A stretch of DNA of 64,000 bases from VBAS01 sp035318985 (GCA_035318985.1 DATHDP010000104.1:20478-84477), one strand, 5' to 3'; shown: positions 16,048 through 26,088, numbered from the stretch's first letter. Translations and numbers: made by a program. Notes: generated from the letters alone by a model not told the origin.

Positions 16048-16941
16048 ATGAGCATTCCTAAAGGAACACTTATTGCAATCGGAGGTGCGGAAGATAAAGG
16101 CACCGATCTTGAAGCCGGGGAAGTCTATCGAAGTAATCTTAATTTTTTTGAGTTAGGCATTTTACGTCGTGTAGTGCAGGAAGCCGGTGGTCCCAGTGCA
16201 AGAATTGAGATCATCACGACCGCTTCTACTATTCCTATGGAAGTTGGGGAAAACTACCGAAATGCATTTGGTAAGATCGGTTGTGAAAATGTTGATATAA
16301 TGCATGTTCGTACACGGCAGGATACATTGAACAAAGAATATTTGCAAAGAATAAAAACCTGTGATGCCGTAATGTTTAGTGGGGGAAATCAATTGCGATT
16401 GAGTGTAACGGATGGTGGCACAGAATTTCTTGCGATCATGCAGAGGCGCTACATGAATGAAGATTTTTTAATTGCCGGAACTTCAGCAGGCGCCATGGCA
16501 ATGAGTAAAACGATGATCTATGAAGGCAATGCAACAAGAGCTCATTTAAAAGGTGAAGTAAAGATCACGACCGGTCTTGGGTTTATTGATTCTGTGATCA
16601 TTGATTCTCATTTTGAAAAACGTGGAAGATTTGGGAGATTGGCACAATCAGTTGCAACTAATCCAAGTTGTATTGGTATAGGTTTGGGAGAAGATACCGG
16701 TATGTTAATCACAGATGGAGATAAAATGGAAGCAATAGGAAGTGGCCTCGTTGTGATCATTGATGGCCATGATATTTTGCATAACAATATTGGTGATATT
16801 CCAGATGGCAACCCGATCTCTATTGAAAATTTAAAAGTTCATTTTTGTGAAAAAGGGAATGGTTATGTTATAAGTGAAAGGAAATTTTTAATGGAAGCAA
16901 GTGAAGGAGCTGTTATTAAGAAGCAAGTGGATGTTGAATGA
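16048..16941 (+). CDS. cphB: cyanophycinase
   Basis: 297 aa. The start MSIPKGTLIAIGGAEDK and the nucleophile motif GTSAGAMAMS (Ser146) are those of the peptidase family S51 cyanophycinases, which cut the storage polymer multi-L-arginyl-poly-L-aspartate to beta-Asp-Arg dipeptides. FSGGNQLRL and the late IIDSHFEKRGRFGRL also fit. In many Bacteroidota cphB stands beside cphA (cyanophycin synthetase), but here the next genes are an SGNH hydrolase and tyrS, so the synthetase is not in this stretch. It is followed by a hairpin terminator at 16978. Cytoplasmic; no signal peptide. Confidence 0.92.
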   Translation: MSIPKGTLIAIGGAEDKGTDLEAGEVYRSNLNFFELGILRRVVQEAGGPSARIEIITTASTIPMEVGENYRNAFGKIGCENVDIMHVRTRQDTLNKEYLQRIKTCDAVMFSGGNQLRLSVTDGGTEFLAIMQRRYMNEDFLIAGTSAGAMAMSKTMIYEGNATRAHLKGEVKITTGLGFIDSVIIDSHFEKRGRFGRLAQSVATNPSCIGIGLGEDTGMLITDGDKMEAIGSGLVVIIDGHDILHNNIGDIPDGNPISIENLKVHFCEKGNGYVISERKFLMEASEGAVIKKQVDVE

Positions 16942-16977
16942 TAATTAGAGGGTTGGAGTTTGAGGTTTGATTTTAGG

Positions 16978-17001
16978 AGCATTCTTTATGAATGCTTTTT
17001 T
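16978..17001 (+). terminator. terminator after cyanophycinase
   Basis: AGCATTC-TTTAT-GAATGCT forms a 7-bp stem followed by six T. Confidence 0.8.
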
Positions 17002-17029
17002 AGTTTAAATTGTGTCAAACATAATTATT

Positions 17030-17695
17030 ATGAAACTTTTTTTCTTTTCAATGGTTGTAATGTTGATGACATCTTTTACTTTTCAAAAGAAAACAAAGGT
17101 GATCTTTTTTGGAGATTCTATAACACAGGCGGGTGTACAGGGAGGTGGTTATATTGTAAGAGTTGATAGTATGTGCAAAGTGGAAGGTTCCGGAGATAAA
17201 TATGAATTTATTGGTGCAGGTATTGGCGGTAATAAGATATATGATCTGTATCTAAGAATGGATAGTGATGTACTTGCAAAAAACCCGGATATGGTTATTA
17301 TTTATATTGGTGTAAACGATGTATGGCATAAATCTTCTTCAGGCACGGGCACCGACGCTGATAAATTTGAAAAATTTTATCAGGCTATCATTGATAAATT
17401 GAAAGCAAAAAATATAAAGATTATTCTTAGTACGCCGGCAGCAATAGGAGAGAAGACTGATTTTAGTAATCCGCAGGATGGAGATATGAATGAATATAGT
17501 AATATCATTCGCCGGATCGCTTTAAAAAATAGCCTGGCTTTAGTTGATCTGCGGAAAGCATTTCTTGATTACAACATTAAAAACAACCCTGATAATAAAG
17601 ATCGTGGCATTCTTACTACTGACCGTGTTCATTTAAATGCAAAAGGAAATCAATTGGTAGCTGATGAAATGTGGAAGGTGATCAAAGGCTCATAA
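17030..17695 (+). CDS. SGNH/GDSL-family hydrolase, exported
   Basis: 221 aa from the ATG at 17030, chosen because it places a signal peptide (LFFFSMVVMLMTSFTF) at the very N-terminus; an ATG six codons earlier is also in frame. The catalytic blocks are all visible: block I VIFFGDSITQAG (Ser30), block III GVNDVWH and block V DRVHLNAKG (Asp and His). Such enzymes are esterases or lipases acting on carbohydrate or lipid esters. It lies directly after a terminator, so it likely has its own promoter. Its 3' end overlaps the 3' end of the opposite-strand gene by 6 bp. Confidence 0.88.
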   Translation: MKLFFFSMVVMLMTSFTFQKKTKVIFFGDSITQAGVQGGGYIVRVDSMCKVEGSGDKYEFIGAGIGGNKIYDLYLRMDSDVLAKNPDMVIIYIGVNDVWHKSSSGTGTDADKFEKFYQAIIDKLKAKNIKIILSTPAAIGEKTDFSNPQDGDMNEYSNIIRRIALKNSLALVDLRKAFLDYNIKNNPDNKDRGILTTDRVHLNAKGNQLVADEMWKVIKGS

Positions 17696-18295
17696 AAGTC
17701 CTTTATCTGATTCCCATTTTCTTGTTGATCTTCCATCATGGGATATAATGCTGTAATTATTATCAGTAGCCCATTTCAAAACTTTCTTTCTTAAGAGCTT
17801 TGGATAAAAATGTGTGGCAACATTTTTCGTGTTTGGATATTCTTTGAACAAGCCGATCTTACTTAGCACATCATAGCTTGCAGCTGCGCATCGCATACCG
17901 AAAATTGCATAGTCATAAGGAGTTTTTGCAGTAAATGAATCAATCAGTTTTTGCAAAGTCATAAATTGCTCTTGAGAAACAGGAACAACGACTGTTGTCC
18001 ATTTATCTGTTTCGCTGTTCCAATAAATAGAATCGTTTATACTGAAACCGCCGCTTGGTTTTTTATTGTTTGGAACAAGTGGATTATTTCCCGGTCTGAA
18101 GTCCAGCACACGGCCACCAGCTTCGATATTGACATGACCGCCTTTTATGCCACCAAATCGTTTTGATTCTTGCTGATGATAACCTTTCGCAGGTCTTGAG
18201 CCGTAAAGAAAATTAATTTTAATTGTATAAGTTGAATCACTTGCATAGCAAGAAGAGAAAGTAAAAAAGGAAATGATAATTACAATGACTTTCAT
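17690..18295 (-). CDS. exported protein, possible permuted papain-like (NlpC/YiiX-type) fold
   Basis: 201 aa from the ATG at 18295; a longer frame to 18370 would run into the end of tyrS and place extra residues before the signal peptide (VIVIIISFFTFSSC, a lipobox is possible). The N-terminal half has GGIKGGHVNIEAGGRVLDF and the C-terminal half GMRCAAASYDVLSKIG. A histidine before a cysteine is the order in circularly permuted NlpC/P60 enzymes, so Cys and His could be a catalytic pair. No family is firmly recognised. The gene is downstream of tyrS on the same strand, with a gap of 65 bp. Confidence 0.65.
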   Translation of the reverse strand: MKVIVIIISFFTFSSCYASDSTYTIKINFLYGSRPAKGYHQQESKRFGGIKGGHVNIEAGGRVLDFRPGNNPLVPNNKKPSGGFSINDSIYWNSETDKWTTVVVPVSQEQFMTLQKLIDSFTAKTPYDYAIFGMRCAAASYDVLSKIGLFKEYPNTKNVATHFYPKLLRKKVLKWATDNNYSIISHDGRSTRKWESDKGLL

Positions 18296-18360
18296 GTTTT
18301 TTAATGGCAATACAAAAGTATCAACAAAATAAAAACCACTGCTAAGAAGGATGTTAAAAA

Positions 18361-19638
18361 TTAATTGCAATTAACGAGGTAGTAATTCTTTTTTCCTTTT
18401 TGAACCAGGATATATCTATCGTGCAACAACAAATTATTTTCTATGGACTGTTGAATGTTCTCAATTTTTTTTCTGTTAATGCTTACCCCGCCACCTTGGA
18501 CTGTTTTTCTCGCTTCCCCTTTGCTCGGAAAAATCTTTGTTTCCGCTAAAAAGGTAACAATATCAATCCCTGCGGCAATCTTATTTTTTTCAAAATCAAT
18601 TTTTATAATGCCGTCCATGCCTTCAAGTTCATCTACGGTCAGATCTTCTGCCGAAGCATGTTGATTGGAAAATAATTTTTCTGTTGTTTCAATAGCTTTT
18701 TTCAATTCTTCATTGCCGTGTACAAATTTTGTTACCTCTTCAGCCAGTTTTTTTTGCAGTGATCTCTTTGCCGCATCTTTTTTATGTTCTGCTATCAATG
18801 AATCAACAGTGAGTTTATCAAGAAAAGTGAATATCCTGATCCATTTTTCTGCATCATCATCACTTGCATTTAACCAAAATTGATAAAATTGATAAGGAGA
18901 TGTTTTGGCCGGATCAAGCCAGACATTTCCTTTTTCTGTTTTTCCGAACTTACCACCATCTGCTTTTGTGATCAATGGACAAGTAAATGCAAAGGCTTCG
19001 CCACTATCTTTTCTTCGGATCAATTCGGTTCCTGTAACAATGTTTCCCCACTGATCACTGCCACCCATTTGCAGCTTTACATTTTTGTTTTTATACAACC
19101 AATAAAAATCATAACCTTGAACTAACTGGTATGTAAACTCAGTAAAGCTCATCCCGGTTTCTCCTTCCAGCCTTTTTCTCACACTGTCTTTACTTGTCAT
19201 GTAGTTCACGGTAATATGTTTACCAACATCACGAATAAAACTCAGGAAACTTATTTCTTTGAACCAATCGTAATTGTTCACCATTTCGGCGCAGTTTGGT
19301 TTTGATGGATCAAAATCAAGGAACTGCATCAGTTGCTTTTTTACCCCCTCTTGGTTATGGCGCAGTGTTTCTTCGCTCAGTAAATTCCTTTCTTCGCTTT
19401 TTCCACTTGGATCGCCTACCATTCCCGTTGCACCACCAACCAAGGCATATGGTTTATGCCCAGCCTTTTGCAAATGCACAAGTAGCAGAATTGGCACAAG
19501 GCTGCCAATATGAAGAGAGTCAGCTGTCGGATCAAAGCCGACATAGCCTGAAGTCATCTCCTTATTCAATTGTTCTTCACTGCCTGGCATAATATCCTGT
19601 ATCATTCCCCTCCACTTAAGCTCATCTAAGAGTTTCAT
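18361..19638 (-). CDS. tyrS: tyrosyl-tRNA synthetase
   Basis: 425 aa from the ATG at 19638 (MKLLDELKWRGMIQDIM). The ATP-binding motif is seen as DPTADSLHIGSL, the second signature as KFGKTEKGNVWLD (KMSKS variant), and the tyrosine-binding region as YQLVQGYDFYWLYK with GGSDQWGNI. A C-terminal S4-type RNA-binding domain follows (KIFPSKGEARKTVQGGGVSIN). It charges tRNA-Tyr in the cytoplasm. An in-frame upstream start at 19680 would add 14 residues, but a TACATTTG promoter element lies at 19663-19656, between the two, so the shorter form is favoured. Confidence 0.97.
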   Translation of the reverse strand: MKLLDELKWRGMIQDIMPGSEEQLNKEMTSGYVGFDPTADSLHIGSLVPILLLVHLQKAGHKPYALVGGATGMVGDPSGKSEERNLLSEETLRHNQEGVKKQLMQFLDFDPSKPNCAEMVNNYDWFKEISFLSFIRDVGKHITVNYMTSKDSVRKRLEGETGMSFTEFTYQLVQGYDFYWLYKNKNVKLQMGGSDQWGNIVTGTELIRRKDSGEAFAFTCPLITKADGGKFGKTEKGNVWLDPAKTSPYQFYQFWLNASDDDAEKWIRIFTFLDKLTVDSLIAEHKKDAAKRSLQKKLAEEVTKFVHGNEELKKAIETTEKLFSNQHASAEDLTVDELEGMDGIIKIDFEKNKIAAGIDIVTFLAETKIFPSKGEARKTVQGGGVSINRKKIENIQQSIENNLLLHDRYILVQKGKKNYYLVNCN

Positions 19639-19655
19639 CCTTAAAAGATTTGGCA

Positions 19656-19663
19656 CAAATGTA
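19656..19663 (-). promoter_or_regulatory. TAnnTTTG -7 element for tyrS
   Basis: TACATTTG on the minus strand, about 18 bp before the chosen tyrS start. It fits the Bacteroidota -7 consensus. Confidence 0.5.
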
Positions 19664-19830
19664 AAGCAAAAAGAAACCAAGGCAGAAACGGCAATATTTT
19701 TCTAACTAATTCGTTTTCAAAGCTGGATTTTTCGCTGATTTCTATGTATTTCAGCGCTTAAAATCTAATTTTACAAGCTTTCCGCACCGATGAAAAACTA
19801 ATAAAAAGTGCTTATTCGAAAATTGGAACC

Positions 19831-20946
19831 ATGAAACGACCACATAGCTACCTAACCCTATTAATTCTATTTGCAAGCCTGACAACCTACTCGCAGTTCA
19901 GAAAATATTCCAATGAATTTTTGAATATTGGCGCAGGTGCAAGGGGTCTTTCAATGGGCGGTGCTCAAGTGGCATCAGTGAAAGATGGAACATCTGGTTA
20001 TTGGAATCCTGCTGGTCTTGTTGGTATCAAAAATAATCCTGAGATAAACATAATGCATGCAGAATATTTTGCTGGCATCGGTAAATATGATTTTGTTAGT
20101 GCTGCTTTTCCTACAACAAATAATAAAAGAACATTTGCTATTACAGGTCTTCGCTTTGCAGTAGATGATATCATGAATACATTATTCCTGGTGGAACCCG
20201 ATGGTTCTATCAACTATAATAACATCCAGGCATTTTCTTCTGCTGATTATGCTTTTATTTTATCATTAGCACAAAAATTAAAGGAAAGTGATAATAAGAA
20301 TATCCAGTTTGGAATAAATGCAAAAGTTATTCATCGCAGCGTAGGCAAGTTTGCAAAAGCATGGGGCTTTGGATTAGATGCAGGTTTACAAATATTCCAG
20401 GGCAAATGGAAATTTGGTATTGCTGGCAGAGACATCACTACTACATTTAATACATGGTCATTTACATTTACTGAAAAGGAAAAAGAAGTTTTATACTTAA
20501 CGAACAATGAAATACCGGTAAAATCATCGGAGATGACTGCACCAAGACTTGTTTTGGGTGTTGCCCGTGATTTTCGAATTAGTAAGAAAGTTGGCCTTCT
20601 TGCCGAAGCAAATCTTGATCTCACTTTTGATGGTCAACGAAATACAGTTATCAGCGCTGACCCTATAAGTGCAGATCCAAAACTTGGCCTTGAATGTAAT
20701 ATCAATAACATTTTTTATGTAAGAGCAGGCATCAATAATTTCCAGAAAGCATTGGCTGACGGTGATACTTTAAATCTAAAGAAAGTATGGATATACCAAC
20801 CAAGTGCAGGTGCTGGTTTTAAAATTTCCAATATCACTATAGATTATGCATTTACTAACCTGGCCAATCAATCAAATCCTTTATTCACACATGTATTTTC
20901 ATTGAAGCTGGATATGGTAAGTGATAAAAACAAAAAGAAAAAATAA
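19831..20946 (+). CDS. PorV/PorQ-family outer-membrane protein (PorV2-like)
   Basis: 371 aa with a signal peptide (YLTLLILFASLTTYSQ) and the conserved start FLNIGAGARGLSMGGAQVAS, typical of the PorV/PorQ family (FadL-like barrels). TSGYWNPAGLVG also fits. PorV itself shuttles cargo for the type IX secretion system and works with the sortase PorU. The next gene, 26 bp downstream, is a very large C25 peptidase-like protein, as in porU-porV pairs. The order and the length of the partner suggest a second, PorV2/PorU2-type pair rather than the core PorV. The core system is not in this window. Confidence 0.8.
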   Translation: MKRPHSYLTLLILFASLTTYSQFRKYSNEFLNIGAGARGLSMGGAQVASVKDGTSGYWNPAGLVGIKNNPEINIMHAEYFAGIGKYDFVSAAFPTTNNKRTFAITGLRFAVDDIMNTLFLVEPDGSINYNNIQAFSSADYAFILSLAQKLKESDNKNIQFGINAKVIHRSVGKFAKAWGFGLDAGLQIFQGKWKFGIAGRDITTTFNTWSFTFTEKEKEVLYLTNNEIPVKSSEMTAPRLVLGVARDFRISKKVGLLAEANLDLTFDGQRNTVISADPISADPKLGLECNINNIFYVRAGINNFQKALADGDTLNLKKVWIYQPSAGAGFKISNITIDYAFTNLANQSNPLFTHVFSLKLDMVSDKNKKKK

Positions 20947-20972
20947 TCTGAACCACAGATAAAATTATTTTG

Positions 20973-23900
20973 ATGAAAAGAATTTTCCTTATACTGCTAA
21001 TCGCCATTCCCGGATTGTCTGCTACTGCGCAGACTTTTCCATATAACAATGAGTGGATCGATTACAGTAAAACCTATTATAAATTCTATGTAGGTAAAAC
21101 TGGTCTTTACAGGATCTCTCAAACCGTACTTGCATCGAAAGGAATTGGAAGCATACCTGCTGAACAATTTCAGCTTTGGAGAAATGGACGTGAGATCCCT
21201 ATTTATACTTCAGTTCCTTCAGGTCCTTTAGGCGGAAGTGATTTTATTGAATTTTGGGGTGAAAGAAATGATGGTCTTCCCGATAGCACACTTTATAGGG
21301 ATACAAGTTTTATTTTAAACAATAAATATAGTCTTCAAACTGACACAGCTGCATTCTTCTTAACTATAAACCCTGTTGGTGGAAATAGGCGACTACTGAA
21401 TACAGTAAATAATGTGGCCGGCAATATTCTTCCTCCGGAACCATATTTTATGTTTGCCGAAGGGAAATATTTTTTTGATTATATTAACCCGGGCTATTAT
21501 GTTGATGCCGGAGAATATGTCCATTCCTCTTCTTATGATAAAGGGGAGGGTTTTGTTTGTCGGGATATTTATGCCGGTAATTCTTTAAACGTGGGGCATA
21601 AATTATATCCTTATGCTTCAGGTCCAGACGCCACTTTCAGTATCAATGCTGCTGGTAATAGTATCAACTTACGGACATTTAGAGTTAAGCTGAATGCCGA
21701 TAGCATTTTCGGAACGCAAATGGATTATCTGAACCAAACAAAATCTTCTGTTAGTGTTCCATTAGCAAAATTACTAAATGGGTTTAATACAATTGAAATA
21801 ACAAATCAAAGTAACGGTGCATATGACAGGTTGGTAGTAGCTCAGTATGAATTGACTTACCCAAGAATTTTTAATTTCGGAGATACTATGAATTTCCAAT
21901 TCGATCTGCCTGCAAATCCGGCAGGTAATTATCTTGAAATAACCAATTTCAATTACGGTTCAACAGCTCCTGTTTTATACGATATTACAAATGGTAAAAG
22001 ATATATAGGTGATATTTCTAATCCAGCATTACTGAAGTTTGCATTAGATCCTTCAATGGTTGACAGAAAGTTTGTATTGATCAGCCTTGATCCTTCAAAC
22101 ATTGCGACCGTCGGCACAATAAAGCAAAGAATTTTTATTAATTATAATCTTGCGGCTAACCAGGGAGATTATCTTATCATTTCTCATCCGCGTTTGTATT
22201 CGGGTCCTGGCGGTTCAAATCCGGTGGATGATTACAGGGCTTATCGTAGTTCATCAGCTGGTGGAGCTTACAATGCTAAAATTTATGAAATAGATGAGCT
22301 GGTTGATCAATTTGCATTTGGTATAAAGAAGCATCCTAATTCAGTTAGAAATTTTTTACGTTGGGCTAGGGCTAATTTTTCCACAGCACCAAAATTTGTG
22401 TTTATGATCGGGCATGCGGTGGTATACGATCAATATCGCTATGCAGAAATTTTATCCAATCCTGACATTGAGAGATTAAACATTGTTCCAACTTTTGGAG
22501 CTCCTGCTTCAGATATATTACTCAGTGCAGATGTGAGACAACAAATTCCGCTTACACCAATCGGACGTTTGTCGGTGATAGATGGGGGGGAAATAGCAAC
22601 TTATTTGGCAAAGGTAAAGGAATACGAAGCCGCTCAAACAGTCTCATCGCCATTGGTTCAGGACATAGCCTGGACGAAAAACGTAGTACATGTGAGTGGT
22701 GGTAGTGAGCCGGAACTTGTTGCACAGCTTGGCGGTTACATGAATAAATACAAGCAAATTATTTCTGATACCTTGTTTGGTGGTAATGTAACAACGTTTA
22801 AAAAATCCTCTACAGAGACTATACAGGCAATTACTGATCAGCATATAAAAGATCTTTTTGCGGAAGGACTTAACCAGGTTACATATTTTGGTCACTCTTC
22901 AGCAACAGTACTTGATTTTAACCTGGATAATCCGGAACAATATAATAACCCGGGTAAATATCCTTTGTTCATAGCAATGGGATGTTTGGCGGGTAACTTT
23001 TTTAATTTTAACCCCGCCAGGTTCTATACAAAAGAAACTCTTTCTGAAAGATGGTTGCTGACTCCTAACAGGGGAGCCATTGCGTTTATCGCCAGCTCTC
23101 ACTTTGGTATTCCGGCCTATCTTGATATTTATAATACGAAAACATACACCAACGAAGCCAAAACAATGTATGGCAAAACTTATGGTGAAATATTGAGACA
23201 AACTGTGATAGACGTTTTTAATGAAAAATCCCAACTCGATTTCTTTGCCCGCATGCATACAGAACAAAATACATTGCATGGTGATCCGGCAATCCACCCT
23301 AACAATCATTTGAAACCTGATTATGTTATTGAGGATCCGATGGTGAAAGTTTCTCCATCATTTATTTCAGTTGCAGATACAGTTTTTAAAGTTGATGCAA
23401 AATTCCTAAACCAAGGTAGGGCCGTTAATAAAGACATTGCGATCTTAGTTGAACGCAAAACTCCCACCAGTGGCAATTTCATTCCAGTTCTTAAGGATAC
23501 AATTCCGGGTATACGTTATGCAGATTCAATATCCGTAATACTTCATATAAACCCAACAACTGAGCAAGGGCTTAATCAAATTAGAGTAACAATAGACGCA
23601 GATAACGCAGTTGATGAATCATGGGAAAATAATAATACGATCACAAAAGATGTGTTCATTTTTGAAGATGATGCAAGACCGGTGTATCCTTTAAATTATG
23701 CAATTATAAATAAGCAAAACATTAAGTTGTATGCCTCAACGGCAAATCCATTCAGTCCATCAAAACAATACCGGATGGAAATTGATACAACGGATTTCTT
23801 CAATTCCTCATTTAAGCATACTGTAAATGTTACTGCAATTGGAGGATTACTTGAATTTAGCCCGACAATTACATTTACTGACAGCACTGTTTATTACTGG

Positions 23901-26063
23901 CGGATATCACCACTTGATGGTGCCGGAAACCCCTCAAAATGGAATGAGGCATCTTTTGTTTACTTAGCAAACAGTGATGTTGGATTTAATCAATCGCACT
24001 TTTATCAACATACAAGATCATTCTCAGAAAGAGTATTTATAGATTCCACTAACCGCACCTGGGAATACCATCCAGTATTAAATCAGTTGTTTATAAGATC
24101 AGGTATATATCCAATAAGTTCACCAAACGCGGCTGATTTTTATATTAATGTTAACGGTAAAAATAGTGTTGGCCCCGGTTGCGTTTATGATGAATTAATC
24201 ATTAATGTTTTTGATCCGATTTCGTTTCAGCCAATGGAAAACACTACAGGAACCTTATTTGGTAGCGGTAATTTTTGTGGTTTTTCATTTGCCAGGGGAT
24301 TTAATTTTCTTTTTTCTCTCGGCGACACTGCTTCAAGAAGAAAAGCACGAGAGTTTCTCGAGAATATTGTACCAGAGGGGGCTTATGTTACCATTAGAAG
24401 TAATACCTCGCCTTATTACGACTGGGGACCTAATACCTATGCCTCAGTATGGAAAGCAGATACTGCCTATTATGGACCCGGAATTTCTTTATATCATACA
24501 TTAAAAAACCAGGGCTTTACATCAATTGATCAGTATGATACTACGAACGCATTTGTATTTGTTTATAAAAAGAACAGTCTTGCTACATATACGCCTTCTA
24601 TTAAATTCGCCGAGAATATTTATGACCGTATTTTGTTGAGCGTAGCCTGCCCTACTCCAGATACTTTAGGTTATACAACTTCTCCGGTGTTTGGTGCGGC
24701 CAAACAATGGAAACAATTAAGATGGAGTGGATCAACTGTTGATGTGTCAGCCGGCGACCAGCCAACTGTAGATATTATCGGAATAGACAATGCGGGCATA
24801 GAAACAACAATAATGAGTGGTTTAAATACGGGCCAGCAGGATGTTGATATTTCAACGATCAATGCTGCTCAATATCCATTTTTAAAATTGCGAATGAGGA
24901 ATCTTGATTCGATCAACCTGACTCCTTACCAGCTACGATATTGGCGACTAACCTATGTACCGATACCGGAAGGAGCATTGACACCAAATGTATTCTTCCA
25001 GTTCAAGGACACACTTGATGCAGGAGAGCCCCTTGATTTTAAAGTCGCATTTAAAAATATAAGCGATGCAAATTTTGATAGCCTTAAAGTAAAATTGATC
25101 GTAACAGATAGGAATAATGTGCAAAATGTAATTTCGCCTTCGGCAAAATTCAAACCATTGATCAGCGGTGATACATTGCATGTAAGAAATCTTACAACAA
25201 CATCAGGTTTAAGTGGCTTAAATACCTTCTTTCTTGATGTAAATCCTGATAATGATCAGCCGGAACAGTTCCATTTTAACAACTTTATGTACCGGACTTT
25301 CTATGTTAGGTCAGATAAAGTGAATCCATTACTCGATGTAACTTTTGATGGCGTGCATATTCTTAACAGAGATATCGTGGCATCTAAACCTCATATTACG
25401 ATTAAGCTTAAAGATGAAAATAAATGGCTATTATTAAATGACACATCTGGTGCTCAAATACAAGTACATTATCCAAATGGCGTTACACGTTCTTACTTCT
25501 TTAATACAAGCGATACATTGAAATTTACCCCTCCGGGTAATGCACCGAACGCCGATAATACAGCTACGATCGACTTCCTGCCTTACTTCCCGCTTGATGG
25601 AGATTATGAATTGACAGTATCTGGTAAAGACAGGAGCGGAAACACAGCAGGAAATGTCGAATATAAGGTCGGATTTCAGGTCATCAACAAACCAATGATC
25701 TCAAACATGCTGAATTATCCGAATCCATTTACCACATCAACTGCATTTGTATTTACAATTACCGGAGCCGAAGTCCCGCAGAATATCAGGATACAGATCA
25801 TGACTATCACAGGTAAGATCGTAAGAGAAATAACCAAAGACGAATTAGGGCCATTGCATATCGGTAGAAATATCACGGAGTTCAAATGGGATGGAACGGA
25901 TCAATACGGGCAGAAACTTGCCAATGGTATATACCTGTATCGTGTGATAACGAATCTCAATGGCAAATCGCTGGATAAATACAGAAGTACAGAAAAAGAT
26001 AATGAAGACAATACAGACAAATACTTTAATAAGGGGTACGGTAAAATGTATTTAATGAGATAA
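20973..26063 (+). CDS. very large C25-family (gingipain/PorU-like) cysteine peptidase, PorU2-like
   Basis: 1696 aa from the ATG at 20973. A signal peptide (IFLILLIAIPGLSATAQ) is followed by a long beta-rich N-terminal part, then a C25 peptidase domain near residues 400-780. The likely catalytic pair is His641 in YFGHSSATVLDF and Cys671 in FIAMGCLAGNFF, with about 30 residues between as in gingipains. Then come several Ig-like domains and a C-terminal FlgD-like or sorting-type domain (NYPNPFTTSTAFVFTI, WDGTDQYGQKLANGIYLYRV). PorU cleaves the signal of type IX cargo and attaches it to lipopolysaccharide, but PorU is about 1100-1300 aa; this is longer and carries its own C-terminal domain, so PorU2-like is the better call. 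It forms a pair with the PorV-like gene. A terminator follows at 26089. Confidence 0.75.
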   Translation: MKRIFLILLIAIPGLSATAQTFPYNNEWIDYSKTYYKFYVGKTGLYRISQTVLASKGIGSIPAEQFQLWRNGREIPIYTSVPSGPLGGSDFIEFWGERNDGLPDSTLYRDTSFILNNKYSLQTDTAAFFLTINPVGGNRRLLNTVNNVAGNILPPEPYFMFAEGKYFFDYINPGYYVDAGEYVHSSSYDKGEGFVCRDIYAGNSLNVGHKLYPYASGPDATFSINAAGNSINLRTFRVKLNADSIFGTQMDYLNQTKSSVSVPLAKLLNGFNTIEITNQSNGAYDRLVVAQYELTYPRIFNFGDTMNFQFDLPANPAGNYLEITNFNYGSTAPVLYDITNGKRYIGDISNPALLKFALDPSMVDRKFVLISLDPSNIATVGTIKQRIFINYNLAANQGDYLIISHPRLYSGPGGSNPVDDYRAYRSSSAGGAYNAKIYEIDELVDQFAFGIKKHPNSVRNFLRWARANFSTAPKFVFMIGHAVVYDQYRYAEILSNPDIERLNIVPTFGAPASDILLSADVRQQIPLTPIGRLSVIDGGEIATYLAKVKEYEAAQTVSSPLVQDIAWTKNVVHVSGGSEPELVAQLGGYMNKYKQIISDTLFGGNVTTFKKSSTETIQAITDQHIKDLFAEGLNQVTYFGHSSATVLDFNLDNPEQYNNPGKYPLFIAMGCLAGNFFNFNPARFYTKETLSERWLLTPNRGAIAFIASSHFGIPAYLDIYNTKTYTNEAKTMYGKTYGEILRQTVIDVFNEKSQLDFFARMHTEQNTLHGDPAIHPNNHLKPDYVIEDPMVKVSPSFISVADTVFKVDAKFLNQGRAVNKDIAILVERKTPTSGNFIPVLKDTIPGIRYADSISVILHINPTTEQGLNQIRVTIDADNAVDESWENNNTITKDVFIFEDDARPVYPLNYAIINKQNIKLYASTANPFSPSKQYRMEIDTTDFFNSSFKHTVNVTAIGGLLEFSPTITFTDSTVYYWRISPLDGAGNPSKWNEASFVYLANSDVGFNQSHFYQHTRSFSERVFIDSTNRTWEYHPVLNQLFIRSGIYPISSPNAADFYINVNGKNSVGPGCVYDELIINVFDPISFQPMENTTGTLFGSGNFCGFSFARGFNFLFSLGDTASRRKAREFLENIVPEGAYVTIRSNTSPYYDWGPNTYASVWKADTAYYGPGISLYHTLKNQGFTSIDQYDTTNAFVFVYKKNSLATYTPSIKFAENIYDRILLSVACPTPDTLGYTTSPVFGAAKQWKQLRWSGSTVDVSAGDQPTVDIIGIDNAGIETTIMSGLNTGQQDVDISTINAAQYPFLKLRMRNLDSINLTPYQLRYWRLTYVPIPEGALTPNVFFQFKDTLDAGEPLDFKVAFKNISDANFDSLKVKLIVTDRNNVQNVISPSAKFKPLISGDTLHVRNLTTTSGLSGLNTFFLDVNPDNDQPEQFHFNNFMYRTFYVRSDKVNPLLDVTFDGVHILNRDIVASKPHITIKLKDENKWLLLNDTSGAQIQVHYPNGVTRSYFFNTSDTLKFTPPGNAPNADNTATIDFLPYFPLDGDYELTVSGKDRSGNTAGNVEYKVGFQVINKPMISNMLNYPNPFTTSTAFVFTITGAEVPQNIRIQIMTITGKIVREITKDELGPLHIGRNITEFKWDGTDQYGQKLANGIYLYRVITNLNGKSLDKYRSTEKDNEDNTDKYFNKGYGKMYLMR

Positions 26064-26088
26064 AGCCAGAACTCAAAATTAAAAATTC

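Noticed and set aside
19733..19756. CGCTGA/TCAGCG hairpin upstream of the PorV-like gene
   Set aside because: A 6-bp stem with a long AT loop and no T run; likely chance.
20940..20971. AAAATAAT/ATTATTTT inverted repeat between the PorV2- and PorU2-like genes
   Set aside because: It is A/T only and overlaps the stop codon; it is expected by chance in such DNA.
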